60,936 nt of DNA. Source: Acidobacteriota bacterium (GTDB lineage Bacteria; Acidobacteriota; Vicinamibacteria; Vicinamibacterales; UBA8438). The translations under genes and the position numbers were made by a program. The DNA is taken from NCBI GenBank assembly GCA_011523845.1, contig WTFV01000027.1, forward strand, positions 4,046 to 64,981, written 5' to 3'. The notes beneath the pieces are model-generated. The model did no database searches. It was not told the origin of the DNA and was given only the letters and a program-made list of their open reading frames with translations. This document shows positions 9,203 to 18,357 of the stretch, piece after piece; position 1 is the first letter of the stretch; every line of letters starts with the position of its first letter.

Positions 9203-9667
9203 ATGACGGGTCCCGTCTTCGTCGACACGAATGTTCTCGTCTATCGACACGACATCACGAATCCGGTGAAGCAATCCCGGGCCGATGAATGGTACGAGCT
9301 TCTCTGGCGCCGGCGTTGCGGCCGATTGAGCTTCCAGGTTCTTCAAGAGCTCTATTCCACGCTGACACGCAAGCTGAAGCCGGGACTCGACTTGCCGAGG
9401 GCACGGCAACTCGTCCGCGTTCTGGCCACGTGGCGCCCCCTGCCGATTGATCTTGCAGTCCTGGAACGCGCCTGGCTCGTGCAGGACCATCATCTGCTGT
9501 CCTGGTGGGACGCACTCATCGTCGGGGCTGCGCAGGCGTGCAACTGCGAAATCCTCCTGACCGAAGACCTGCAGCACGGTCAGCGGTTCGGCACCGTGCT
9601 GGTGGTCGATCCCTTCGCCCAACCGCAACGGACCCCGGCGGAGATCCTGGAGGGCCGCCGGCCGTGA
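9203..9667 (+). CDS. PIN-domain ribonuclease (VapC-like toxin candidate)
   Basis: The 154-aa product begins MTGPVFVDTNVLVYRHD. Acidic PIN residues are visible as D in VDTNVLVY, E in LQELYSTL, D in SWWDALIVGAA and D in LLTEDLQHG, so the metal-dependent RNase site looks complete. The same frame is open back to 9041 without a stop, which would add a 54-aa basic extension of unknown nature. I chose 9203 because it gives normal PIN length; the ATG at 9182 is an alternative. The partner would be the ribbon-helix-helix protein upstream. Confidence 0.82.
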   Translation: MTGPVFVDTNVLVYRHDITNPVKQSRADEWYELLWRRRCGRLSFQVLQELYSTLTRKLKPGLDLPRARQLVRVLATWRPLPIDLAVLERAWLVQDHHLLSWWDALIVGAAQACNCEILLTEDLQHGQRFGTVLVVDPFAQPQRTPAEILEGRRP

Positions 9668-9719
9668 TCGAAATGCGATCGTAGACGGCCTACCAGGAGA
9701 TCCGCCGCTTGCGCCCCCG

Positions 9720-10727
9720 TCAGAACATCGCGATCGGATTGACCGGCGAGCCGGTGCCGTTGGGAATCGGCAGCGGCGCGATGGTCACCATGAACTCCCA
9801 GCGGTTGCGCTCGGCGGCAGCGTTGGCCAGCGCCTGGAAGTCAGCGCGGTCGAGCACCTGGATCCCGAGGATCGTCAGCGCGAAGTTGTGGAGCGCGGTG
9901 CGCGGCAGATCACCCTCCGGTTGCGGCACGTAGCCGGGCGTCTCCCAGCCCGCGATGGCCACGTCGCGCTCCTTCAGCCACGGGATCACGTTGTTGTCGA
10001 GGCCGGCCGCCTCGCGACCGGTATCGAACGGCCCGAGCGCGTCCTGGCGGGCCCAGCGCCCCCAGCGAATGAGGAAGGCATCGCCGGGGCCCACCTTCAC
10101 GCCGGCCATCTCCTCCCACGCCTCCAGGTCCTCGACCGTGATGCGCGTCCCCGGCTCGAGCCACGGCACGCCCTTCAGCCGTGGGATGTCGTAGAGCACG
10201 CCGCGCGTGACGAGGCCGTCCTTCACGACCATGATGGAGTTCTTCCTGGCGCCCTCCTCCATCGTCACCAGCCCGTCGACGTCGTACCCGTTCCACATCT
10301 TGCCGTCGAAGAAGACGTGGGCGAACGCGTCGAGGTGCGTGGTGCCGGGACCGTGGATGCACGGATAGGCGATCTGGTCGCTGGCGCCCGTCCGCGTGGC
10401 GCGCACCATCCGCCACTCGACCGGGCACGGCACGTCGGCGCTCTCGTAGTTCTGGGCGTTCGACGACAGCGACACCGTGAACCCCTCGGTGACCAGCGCG
10501 GCCGCGGCGGCGCGCTTCGCTGGCGTGATGAGATTCGCCATGCCCAACTCGTCGTCCGGTCCCCAGCGGCCCCAGTTGGAGAGTTCCGTGAGCCAGCGAT
10601 CGAACTGCTCCTGGCTCACGAGCGGAGGCTCGGACGCTTCCTGCGCCAACGTCGGCGGCTGTCCTGCCATCGCAAGAGCCACCACAAGAACACCGACCGC
10701 GACCGTGCCGGTCCACCATGCCTTCAT
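9720..10727 (-). CDS. Secreted cyclase-family hydrolase (kynurenine formamidase-like)
   Basis: The 335-aa product has a signal peptide (MKAWWTGTVAVGVLVVALAM) and starts at 10727 with a strong GAGGAGG site. The metal-binding signature of the cyclase/formamidase family is present as HGPGTTHLDAFAHVFFDG, with later FLIRWGRWA and ALHNFALTILGIQVLD. Family members use a metal centre to hydrolyse or cyclise amide or ester substrates; the substrate here is unknown. It is transcribed away from the large defence operon, and its upstream region contains the left 17-bp direct repeat. Confidence 0.88.
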   Translation of the reverse strand: MKAWWTGTVAVGVLVVALAMAGQPPTLAQEASEPPLVSQEQFDRWLTELSNWGRWGPDDELGMANLITPAKRAAAAALVTEGFTVSLSSNAQNYESADVPCPVEWRMVRATRTGASDQIAYPCIHGPGTTHLDAFAHVFFDGKMWNGYDVDGLVTMEEGARKNSIMVVKDGLVTRGVLYDIPRLKGVPWLEPGTRITVEDLEAWEEMAGVKVGPGDAFLIRWGRWARQDALGPFDTGREAAGLDNNVIPWLKERDVAIAGWETPGYVPQPEGDLPRTALHNFALTILGIQVLDRADFQALANAAAERNRWEFMVTIAPLPIPNGTGSPVNPIAMF

Positions 10728-10821
10728 CTCATCCTCCTCACGTGTCAGCGGCCGGGCAGCGAACGACGGCCCGTCGCCACGGAAAGCTCTTGCCCGGTTC
10801 CCCGGCACCTTACCACTGCGG

Positions 10822-10838
10822 CGCGTGAGGCGGTCAAG
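10822..10838. repeat. Left copy of the 17-bp direct repeat flanking the defence operon
   Basis: CGCGTGAGGCGGTCAAG is found here and again, identical and in the same orientation, at 29913-29929. The site lies 95 bp upstream of the cyclase start and 92 bp upstream of the helicase start. It may be an insertion-site duplication or attachment core. On the minus strand it includes TTGACC, which could also serve as a -35 box for the cyclase gene. Confidence 0.75.
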
Positions 10839-10915
10839 CGGATCCGCATGGGTTGACCAGGCGCAGACGCACCGGCCCCTGCGCCATCGAAAAGCGCTGT
10901 ACCTGCCGCCGGACG

Positions 10916-10921
10916 TATCAT
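10916..10921 (+). promoter_or_regulatory. Possible -10 box of the defence operon
   Basis: TATCAT ends eight bases before the ATG at 10930, and no Shine-Dalgarno sequence precedes that ATG. This would give a leaderless first gene, as proposed for the ankyrin operon. No convincing -35 hexamer is seen at 17 bases. Confidence 0.35.
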
Positions 10922-10929
10922 TTCTCTGC

Positions 10930-13900
10930 ATGGAGTCCTCGGTTGTCACCTCCCTCCGGAGCCTGATCGGCCGTCGCGTCACGTTGCCGGGCCATTTCGC
11001 GGAACCGGTGACGATCGAGGACGCACGCCCGCTCGGGTCGGGCGCGGAGCTGCGCGTCAGGCTGGCAACCGGGGAACTCGACGAAGCGGTGCTGTCCGGT
11101 GACGACCTAGCGCCCCTGCTGGAGATCGAGCCGCAAACCCAGCCGACAGCTTCCCCGGCGGACCCCGAGAAGCTTCGCCTGCTGGTGGAGTCCACGCGCA
11201 TCCGTCTCGCCTACGCCTACGACCGCCAGTTCGCCGTCAGCCTGTCGGGCATCCGCACCCTGCCGCATCAGATCGAGGCGGTCTATCGGAAGATGCTGCC
11301 GCAGCCCCGGTTGCGCTTCCTGCTCGCCGACGACCCCGGCGCAGGCAAGACGATCATGGCCGGGCTTCTCGTCAAGGAACTCAAGCTCCGCGAGGCCATC
11401 GACCGGTGTCTGATTCTGGTCCCGGCGCCGTTGACCATTCAATGGCAGGACGAGCTGCTCCGCTTCTTCGGCGAACCGTTTCAGATCATCCACTCCGCAA
11501 ACGACCAGCAGCAGCTTCTCAATCTCTGGGAGCGCGAGGCCCAGGTCATCTCGTCGATCGACTACGCCAAGCAGGAGGACGTTCGGGAACGGGTCTGGCA
11601 GCAGCGCTGGGATCTCATCATCGTCGACGAAGCCCACAAGTGCAGTGCATACACGAAGCGATCGGCCGGCCGCGGCGACGAGGTGGAGCGCACGAAACGC
11701 TACCAGCTCGCCGAGCACCTCTCCGAGCACTGTGACAACCTGCTGCTGCTGACGGCGACGCCGCACCATGGCGACGACGACCGCTTCGCGCACTTCATCC
11801 GTCTGCTGGATCGCGATCTCTTCCCCGAACCACATCGCGCCGGCGCGGACGCGAAGCGCGTCCGCCGCGAGATTCTGCGCCTCGGCGAAGACTGTCCGTG
11901 GTCGCTCCGCCGATTGAAGGAGGACCTGAAGGACATGCACGGGCGCCGGCTGTTCCCCGACCGCCACGTCGGCACGGTCAGCTTCAGCCTCGGCCCCGAG
12001 GAGTACGCCATCTACAAGGCGGTCACGGCCTACATCAACGAGTTCCTGCCGCAGGCCACCGGGAAACGGAAGAACAGCGTCGCACTGGTGCGGACGGTCT
12101 TCCAGCGGCGCCTGGCCAGCTCCACGCGCGCGATTCACGAATCACTGCTCCGCCGCAGGACCAAGCTGACGAACCTGGTCGAGGAACTGGAGGGACTTGC
12201 GCCGGCCCAGCGCGCGAAACGGCTTGCGCAGCTCGCCGGCCGGCTCGCCGACACGGAGCAGGACGAGGGCGATCTGGATGAGAATGCCCGCGACGAGTTG
12301 GTCGACGGTGCGACGGCGGCGGTCGAACTGGACCAGCTCCGGGCGGAAATCGCCGCGCTAGGCGACGTGGCGGCGCGCGTCGGCCGCGTCCGCGACAGCG
12401 GGCGCGACTCCAAGCTGGTCGCCCTGCGCGAATGCCTGACGCGGGCGGAGTTCAACGAACTGCAGGACGGCCGCGGCAAGCTCCTCATCTTCACGGAGCA
12501 CCGGGACACGCTGAATCATCTGCGGGAACACCTCGCGTCCTGGGGCTATTCGACGTGCGAGATTCACGGCGGGATGAACCCGCACGAGCGCAAGCGGGCG
12601 CAGGAGGAGTTCCGGACGAGCCGGCAGATCTGCGTGGCGACGGAAGCGGCGGGCGAAGGGATCAATCTGCAGTTCTGCCATCTGATGGTCAACTACGACC
12701 TGCCCTGGAACCCGACCCGTCTGGAACAGCGTCTGGGCCGCATCCATCGCATCGGCCAGCCGCGCGACGTGTACGCGTTCAACTTCGTCGCGACATCCTC
12801 GGAGGACGGGCAACCGGTCATCGAGGGGCGCATCCTGGAGCGGCTTCTGAGCAAGCTGGATCGCATGCGGGACGCGCTCGGGGATCGGGTGTTCGACGTG
12901 GTCGGCGAAGTGCTGTCCCTCAACAAGGTCAACCTCCCGGACATGCTCCGCGAGGTAGCGTACGAGCCTCGGCGCCTCGACGACTACCTCGACGAAATCG
13001 AGCGGATCGACCCACGGCAACTCGAGCTGTACGAAGACGCGACCGGTATCGCCCCGGCAAGAGCGCACGTGGATTTCTCGTCCTTCGCCACGGCGAACCT
13101 CGAAGCGGAAGAGCGGCGACTCATGCCGCGCTACGTCGAATCGCACTTCCTGAGCGCCGCCAGGGCCGTCGGCCTGCGCACCGAATCGAGAGCAGACGGA
13201 CTCTGGCGCATCGAGCATGTGCTCGCCGACCTCCGCTCCGAGCGTCTCGCCGCCGTCCGGCGCCTCGGCAAGCCGGACGCCGGCTATCGGAAACTGACCT
13301 TCTACAAGGAGCATCTGGAGCAGGATCAGCACCTCGATGCGGTACTGCTCGGCCCCGGCCACCCGCTCTACGGTGCGGTGGACGAGAAGCTGCGCGAACG
13401 CCTGCGCGCGATCGTCGGTCAGACGGCGGTCTACGTGGACACCGCCGCCGATTCGCCGTATCGGCTCCACTTCTACGAGATCTCGGTCCGCGGGCAGACC
13501 ACGGCGGGTGAGGCTGCGACGATTCACGCCGAGCTTGTCGGTGTGCGCGAAGAGCTCGGTGAGACCGTCGCCGCTTCCTACCGCTACAGCGTCGTTCCGG
13601 CAGACGTGCTGATCGATCTGCCGGCACATCCGCGCCCCCCGGAGACATTGCCGGAGATCGACTGGGAACCCGTCAGCGACTACGTGAAATCGACGGTCCA
13701 GATGGACCGACGCCAAGATGCGCAGACCGAGCGTGGCCGCTATGCCGATGTCGCGCGCGACTATCTCGGCAGATCTTTCGAGGCCCGCGTCAGAACCGCG
13801 CAGAGTCGGGTGATGGCATTGAGGCTCCGTGAAGCGAAAGAGCCCGAAGTCGCCCTGGCGCGGCAGCGAGCCGAACAGGACCTCGAAGATCTGAGCCGTA

Positions 13901-14478
13901 CGCGGAAGGAGCGCCTGGCCGGTGTAGATCGGCTTCGCATCGCCCGCCACGGCCCCGTGCGTCACGTCGCAAGCTGTCTCGTGTTGCCGCCGGACACGAA
14001 CGCGGACGACATCCCCGCTCCTGCTGACGAACCGGACGCCCGGCTTCGGCGACGGATCGAGGTGGCCGCCGAGGACGTCGTGGTTGCCCACGAGGAGGCC
14101 CGGGGCCGCGAGTGCGAACGCGTCGGCCATCTCAAGATCGGTTTCGACGTGCGAAGCCTCGCCGCGCCGGACCCGCAGACCGGATACCGTGATCCGGTGA
14201 CCGGCGTGCGACGTATCGAGGTCAAGGGCCGCAGGCGCGGTCAACCGGTCAGGCTCACCACCAACGAGTGGTACAAGGCGCAACAGCTCGGCGACACCTA
14301 CTGGTTGTACGTCGTCTGGGATCCGTTGACAGACCCTGATCCCGTCCCGCTAATGGTGCAGAATCCGGCGAAGTGTCTTGACCACGCGAAGAAGGAAGTA
14401 GTCGCCGCACGCTACTACGATCTGCCGGGTGACGCCGTGGAACAGGCTGCACGCAAGCAGCGCCGGGAGCAGCAGTGA
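10930..14478 (+). CDS. SNF2/DEAH-type helicase with C-terminal DUF3883 domain
   Basis: The 1182-aa protein opens the defence operon. Walker A is DDPGAGKTIMAG with Lys140, and the DEAH box is IIVDEAHKCSA at 233-236. Motif III LLLLTATPHHGDDDRF and the C-terminal helicase motifs (LLIFTEHRDTLNHLR, VATEAAGEGINLQFC, RLEQRLGRIHRIGQ) are intact. The last part, around residues 1060-1170 (RRIEVKGRRRGQPVRLTTNE), resembles DUF3883. Such proteins translocate on DNA, and this architecture resembles DISARM DrmD-type helicases, but no drmA, drmB or drmC is present. It probably works with the downstream DNA methylase and DUF499 ATPase, perhaps recognising unmodified DNA; that role is inferred. Confidence 0.9.
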   Translation: MESSVVTSLRSLIGRRVTLPGHFAEPVTIEDARPLGSGAELRVRLATGELDEAVLSGDDLAPLLEIEPQTQPTASPADPEKLRLLVESTRIRLAYAYDRQFAVSLSGIRTLPHQIEAVYRKMLPQPRLRFLLADDPGAGKTIMAGLLVKELKLREAIDRCLILVPAPLTIQWQDELLRFFGEPFQIIHSANDQQQLLNLWEREAQVISSIDYAKQEDVRERVWQQRWDLIIVDEAHKCSAYTKRSAGRGDEVERTKRYQLAEHLSEHCDNLLLLTATPHHGDDDRFAHFIRLLDRDLFPEPHRAGADAKRVRREILRLGEDCPWSLRRLKEDLKDMHGRRLFPDRHVGTVSFSLGPEEYAIYKAVTAYINEFLPQATGKRKNSVALVRTVFQRRLASSTRAIHESLLRRRTKLTNLVEELEGLAPAQRAKRLAQLAGRLADTEQDEGDLDENARDELVDGATAAVELDQLRAEIAALGDVAARVGRVRDSGRDSKLVALRECLTRAEFNELQDGRGKLLIFTEHRDTLNHLREHLASWGYSTCEIHGGMNPHERKRAQEEFRTSRQICVATEAAGEGINLQFCHLMVNYDLPWNPTRLEQRLGRIHRIGQPRDVYAFNFVATSSEDGQPVIEGRILERLLSKLDRMRDALGDRVFDVVGEVLSLNKVNLPDMLREVAYEPRRLDDYLDEIERIDPRQLELYEDATGIAPARAHVDFSSFATANLEAEERRLMPRYVESHFLSAARAVGLRTESRADGLWRIEHVLADLRSERLAAVRRLGKPDAGYRKLTFYKEHLEQDQHLDAVLLGPGHPLYGAVDEKLRERLRAIVGQTAVYVDTAADSPYRLHFYEISVRGQTTAGEAATIHAELVGVREELGETVAASYRYSVVPADVLIDLPAHPRPPETLPEIDWEPVSDYVKSTVQMDRRQDAQTERGRYADVARDYLGRSFEARVRTAQSRVMALRLREAKEPEVALARQRAEQDLEDLSRTRKERLAGVDRLRIARHGPVRHVASCLVLPPDTNADDIPAPADEPDARLRRRIEVAAEDVVVAHEEARGRECERVGHLKIGFDVRSLAAPDPQTGYRDPVTGVRRIEVKGRRRGQPVRLTTNEWYKAQQLGDTYWLYVVWDPLTDPDPVPLMVQNPAKCLDHAKKEVVAARYYDLPGDAVEQAARKQRREQQ

Positions 14479-14494
14479 AGAGGAACCGTACCGA

Positions 14495-16408
14495 ATGCGC
14501 GTAACGCGACTGGAGATAAGGGACTTCCGCTCGATCAGGCATCTGGCCCTCGATCTGGGCCAAACCACGGTTTTCGTCGGTCCGAACAACGCCGGCAAGA
14601 CCGCGATCCTGGACGCTCTGCGCATCGCGCTGACGCGCCGCTGGGGTCAACGCGGCACCGGGTTCACCGAGTACGACGTGCACTTGGCAAACGACACCGA
14701 CGATCCGAAGACATCGCCCGGTGTGAGCATCGAGATCGTCGCCGAGGAATCCGAGCCGGAAGAATGGCCCGCCGCCATTTCCGAAGATCTCGACCAGATC
14801 GTTCAACTGGATCCGAGCACGGACATTCGTTCGATCGCGCTTCGGACAAAGTGCGCCTGGAACGATGACAGCGGCGCATTCGAACCGACGTGGGAGTTTC
14901 TCGACGCCAAGCGAGAACCGCTCGTCGGACGCAGCGCTCGTCGCGTCAACCTCGAGCGCTTCTGGCGCTATCTGCCCGTGTTCTACCTCGGCGCATTACG
15001 CGACGTAGGCGACGAGTTCTCACCACGTTCGCAGTTCTGGGGACGGCTGCTCAAGGCGCTGGAGATTCCTGCCGACCTCGAATCACGCGCCCTGCGCGTC
15101 CTCGATCTGCTCAACCGCCATCTGCTGAGAGCCGACCAGCGCCTGCAGGAGATCGCAGCGACATTGTCCGGCACGACCAGAATCGCCGCTCGGGATCGCG
15201 AAGGCAGTCTGGACCTGCGCATGGTACCGCTCAAGATGTGGGATCTGATCTCCAAGGCCGAGATCATCCTGCGCAACGAACCGGATTCGCCGTGGTTGCC
15301 GCTCCCGCGTCAGGGGCAAGGGATTCAGAGCCTCTCGGTGATCTTCCTGTTCCAAGCGTTCGTCGAGCATCTAGTCCGGGAGCTTTATGAACAGGATAGC
15401 GAACCGGTGCTTGCCCTCGAAGAGCCCGAGACGCACCTTCATCCGCAGGCCGCGCGTACTCTCTGGGACCATGTCCACGCGCTGCCCGGCCAGAAGATCG
15501 TCACCACCCACTCGCCGTACTTCGTGCAACGCGTGCCGTTCCGGGACCTGCGCATCGTGCGTCTCACCGCGAATGGGACAGAAGTCAGATCCCTGCCCGC
15601 GAGTTTTTCTGCGAAGATTCCGCCGCTCGACGGCCTCGAAACCGTGGTCCGCCAGTCCGCCGGTCAGCTCCACTACGAAAATGCACCCGAGATTCTCACG
15701 GTCAACGGCACACTCGACGAGAACCTCTATCGCCCCCTGCTTGCACTCTGTGGCGCCCATGAACAACGCACCAGGATCGAGCACGCCCTGCGTGACTTGC
15801 GAGATCGATCATCCCTCCACATCTCGGATGAGGAGCTTCGAACGCTGGAAACGTTCGCCAGACGCATGCGCGGCGAAATCTTCTTCGCGGTGCGCTGGAT
15901 GATCGTCGAAGGACAGGCTGACTACCTTGTAGTGCATGCCGTGGCCGAGGCGCTGAACTACAATCTCGACCAGCACGGCGTCGCGGTCATCGACGCCAAG
16001 AACAACGGCAGTCCGGATACCTTCGCCGCGCTCGCACGCGCGCTCGCCATCCCTTGGCTGGCCGTGTTCGACGGCGACAACGAGGGCCGAAACTACGTTC
16101 GGTCCCTTCGCAATCGCGGATTCACGGACGCGGAACTCGATCGACGCTGTGGAACCCATGACGCCGGCGACCTCGAGGCACAGTTCGTCGCCGACGGACT
16201 GGGTCCGGAACTCCGCGAAATACTGACCGCATTGCAGGTCCGAAATGCGACCACCTTGACGGACGAAGCGCTTTCGGCGCGGCTCAGGGATCACAAGACC
16301 GCCTGTGCGGCAGCGCTGGCAGCCCGTCTTCGCGCGGACCCTGGCCTCGCGCAACGTACGCCGGCGGCATTTCGAGCGGCCATCGAGCAATTGCCGGGAC
16401 TGACCTGA
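14495..16408 (+). CDS. OLD-family ATPase/TOPRIM nuclease (GajA-like)
   Basis: The 637-aa protein starts with MRVTRLEIRDFRSIRHLALD. It has an ABC-type ATPase with Walker A GPNNAGKTAIL (Lys35), Walker B VLALEEPETHLHPQ (Glu309/Glu310) and H-loop VTTHSPYF. A C-terminal TOPRIM domain follows with the glutamate in WMIVEGQADYL (Glu472) and the DxD pair in VFDGDNEG (Asp526, Asp528), so the nuclease site is complete. It overlaps the UvrD-like gene by one base. This pairing defines class 2 OLD proteins and the Gabija system (GajA plus GajB). In Gabija, GajA is a nucleotide-sensing DNA endonuclease. Confidence 0.9.
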   Translation: MRVTRLEIRDFRSIRHLALDLGQTTVFVGPNNAGKTAILDALRIALTRRWGQRGTGFTEYDVHLANDTDDPKTSPGVSIEIVAEESEPEEWPAAISEDLDQIVQLDPSTDIRSIALRTKCAWNDDSGAFEPTWEFLDAKREPLVGRSARRVNLERFWRYLPVFYLGALRDVGDEFSPRSQFWGRLLKALEIPADLESRALRVLDLLNRHLLRADQRLQEIAATLSGTTRIAARDREGSLDLRMVPLKMWDLISKAEIILRNEPDSPWLPLPRQGQGIQSLSVIFLFQAFVEHLVRELYEQDSEPVLALEEPETHLHPQAARTLWDHVHALPGQKIVTTHSPYFVQRVPFRDLRIVRLTANGTEVRSLPASFSAKIPPLDGLETVVRQSAGQLHYENAPEILTVNGTLDENLYRPLLALCGAHEQRTRIEHALRDLRDRSSLHISDEELRTLETFARRMRGEIFFAVRWMIVEGQADYLVVHAVAEALNYNLDQHGVAVIDAKNNGSPDTFAALARALAIPWLAVFDGDNEGRNYVRSLRNRGFTDAELDRRCGTHDAGDLEAQFVADGLGPELREILTALQVRNATTLTDEALSARLRDHKTACAAALAARLRADPGLAQRTPAAFRAAIEQLPGLT

Positions 16409-18357
16409 TGGACAATGCGCTGGAATCAACCCTTGCGGAGTTGACCGACATTCAACGCCGAGCCGTGGACTGGTCCGCTGGCCCACTACTCGTGCTTGCC
16501 GGACCCGGCTCCGGCAAGACGAGGGTGCTCACGTGTCGCATCGCCCGTCTGCTCGACATGTCCAGGGACCAGCGCTTTCGTGTCCTCGCTCTCACCTTCA
16601 CGAACAAGGCGGCGAACGAAATGACGGGCCGCGTCAGGAAACTCGTGCCCGGACTGGAGGAACGCGTAGACATCGACACGTTCCATGGCTTCTGCGCGCA
16701 GGTGTTGCGGCAGCATGGCGCGCATCTGGGCATCAAACCAGACTTCGCGATCTATTCGGAGACAACGGACCGGCAGGCCGTCCTGGACGACGCTTTGCGG
16801 CGAGACCGGACGCATTGTGCGGGATGCGAAGACGTTCGGCTCCTGCCGTTGATCGACGACCTGAAGGCCCACCTGATCGAACCCGAGCAGGCGCAGGAAC
16901 ACATTGGACACATGAGCGAGTGGGCGGCGGAGAGGGTTGGCGCCGTTGAAGCAGCCTATCGACTGTACGAAGAGGAGCTGCGCCGAGCCAACGCGCTGGA
17001 TTTCAACTCCCTGATTCTGGAAGCGCACCGGCTGTTCGCTTATCCGGCAATGGCCCGGCACTACCAGAAGGTCTACCGGTATTGGCTGATCGACGAGTTC
17101 CAGGACACCAACAAGGCGCAATACAATCTACTGCGCCGTGTGGCGGGCCAGAGCTTCCGTGAGATTTTCGCGGTTGCCGACGACGATCAGACGATCTTCG
17201 AATGGAACGGCGCGAACGTTCGCCGAATAGGCAATTTCGTGAGGGACTTCTCGTGCGACGTCGTACAGTTGCCGGAGAACTTCCGCTGCCCGCCGCCTAT
17301 AGTCGAAGCTGCCAACCGTCTGGTCGTCTACAACGCCGTGCGCGCGACCTCGAAGCAGCCCGCGAGGTCGGTGCAAGACCACGCCTCCCACTCGGACGAA
17401 GGGCAGATCCGATACGTGGAATTCGATACGGACACGGACGAGGTTGCCGGTATCGCCGACGAAATCGTCGACCTCGACAGTGAGGCGCGTAGCCGGACCG
17501 CCGTGCTGGCCAGGAATCGATGGCTTCTGGAGAGGATGCACGAAGCTCTCGCGGCCGTTGGTGTTGCCGCCGTGATCGCGGCGCGCCGCGACGACTTCGT
17601 TTCGCCGCAGATGCGCTGGCTGGTGGCCTGCCTGAAGCAGATCAACCGACCGCTGGACCGGCACAACATGGCCGTTCTCGTCGAGGCGTTCAGCGGTTTC
17701 GCGCCGTCCCGGATCGGTCGGGACTCGCTCGCGTCGAGATCGGAAACCGATGGCGTTACGTACCTGACCGCCTGGATCGACGTCGTACGGCAGGCTGACC
17801 TGTCACCGCCTGCCACTGAAATCGTCGACACGATAGCGGAACTCTCCACTGGAAACATGAAGCTGCCTACGGCGATCCAGCAGATTCTCGATTGCTTTGG
17901 ACGTGACGATCCAGACGAAGACCTCAAGGACGACCTGAACGCGTGGCGCAGGATCTCGCGAGAGATCAAGACGGCGCGAGGATCCACGTCGCTCGATCGT
18001 TTCCTGCAGGAACTGCAACTTCGTTCCAAGGAACCGGTCCCGGCGCCGGGAACCGTGACGCTGACGACCATCCACGGCGCCAAGGGTCTGGAATTCGATA
18101 CGGTGTACCTGATTGGGCTCGCCGAAGAAGTCCTGCCCTCCTGGCAGAGCGTGCGGAACGGGAGCGGGAGCGGCGCACTCGAAGAAGAGCGGCGCGGGTG
18201 TTTCGTCGCCATCACGCGCACGAGGAAGCATCTGATCCTGTCGCGGGCGCGGCACTACCGCGGGTGGTCCAAGGCGCCGTCACGATTCCTGTCCGAGATG
18301 GGCTGTCTGGGCGGTCAGCATCCGGGCAACGCTGTAATGGGCAAGGGACGATCATGA
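16408..18357 (+). CDS. UvrD/Rep-like superfamily 1 helicase (GajB-like)
   Basis: The 649-aa protein shows the SF1A motifs in order: GPGSGKTRVL (Lys37), LTFTNKAANEM, LIDEFQDTNKAQ (from residue 229), ADDDQTIFEWNGA, TTIHGAKGLEFDTVYLIGL and FVAITRTRKHLILSRA. Its ATG shares one base with the upstream TGA, indicating translational coupling to the OLD nuclease. It is longer than Gabija GajB (about 490 aa as I recall). The likely role is DNA unwinding or sensing with the upstream nuclease. An ordinary repair helicase is less likely in this operon. Confidence 0.9.
   Translation: MDNALESTLAELTDIQRRAVDWSAGPLLVLAGPGSGKTRVLTCRIARLLDMSRDQRFRVLALTFTNKAANEMTGRVRKLVPGLEERVDIDTFHGFCAQVLRQHGAHLGIKPDFAIYSETTDRQAVLDDALRRDRTHCAGCEDVRLLPLIDDLKAHLIEPEQAQEHIGHMSEWAAERVGAVEAAYRLYEEELRRANALDFNSLILEAHRLFAYPAMARHYQKVYRYWLIDEFQDTNKAQYNLLRRVAGQSFREIFAVADDDQTIFEWNGANVRRIGNFVRDFSCDVVQLPENFRCPPPIVEAANRLVVYNAVRATSKQPARSVQDHASHSDEGQIRYVEFDTDTDEVAGIADEIVDLDSEARSRTAVLARNRWLLERMHEALAAVGVAAVIAARRDDFVSPQMRWLVACLKQINRPLDRHNMAVLVEAFSGFAPSRIGRDSLASRSETDGVTYLTAWIDVVRQADLSPPATEIVDTIAELSTGNMKLPTAIQQILDCFGRDDPDEDLKDDLNAWRRISREIKTARGSTSLDRFLQELQLRSKEPVPAPGTVTLTTIHGAKGLEFDTVYLIGLAEEVLPSWQSVRNGSGSGALEEERRGCFVAITRTRKHLILSRARHYRGWSKAPSRFLSEMGCLGGQHPGNAVMGKGRS

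Noticed and set aside
8699..9628. Minus-strand 309-codon frame over the toxin-antitoxin genes
   Set aside because: Antisense to the PIN and ribbon-helix-helix genes, with no motif support.
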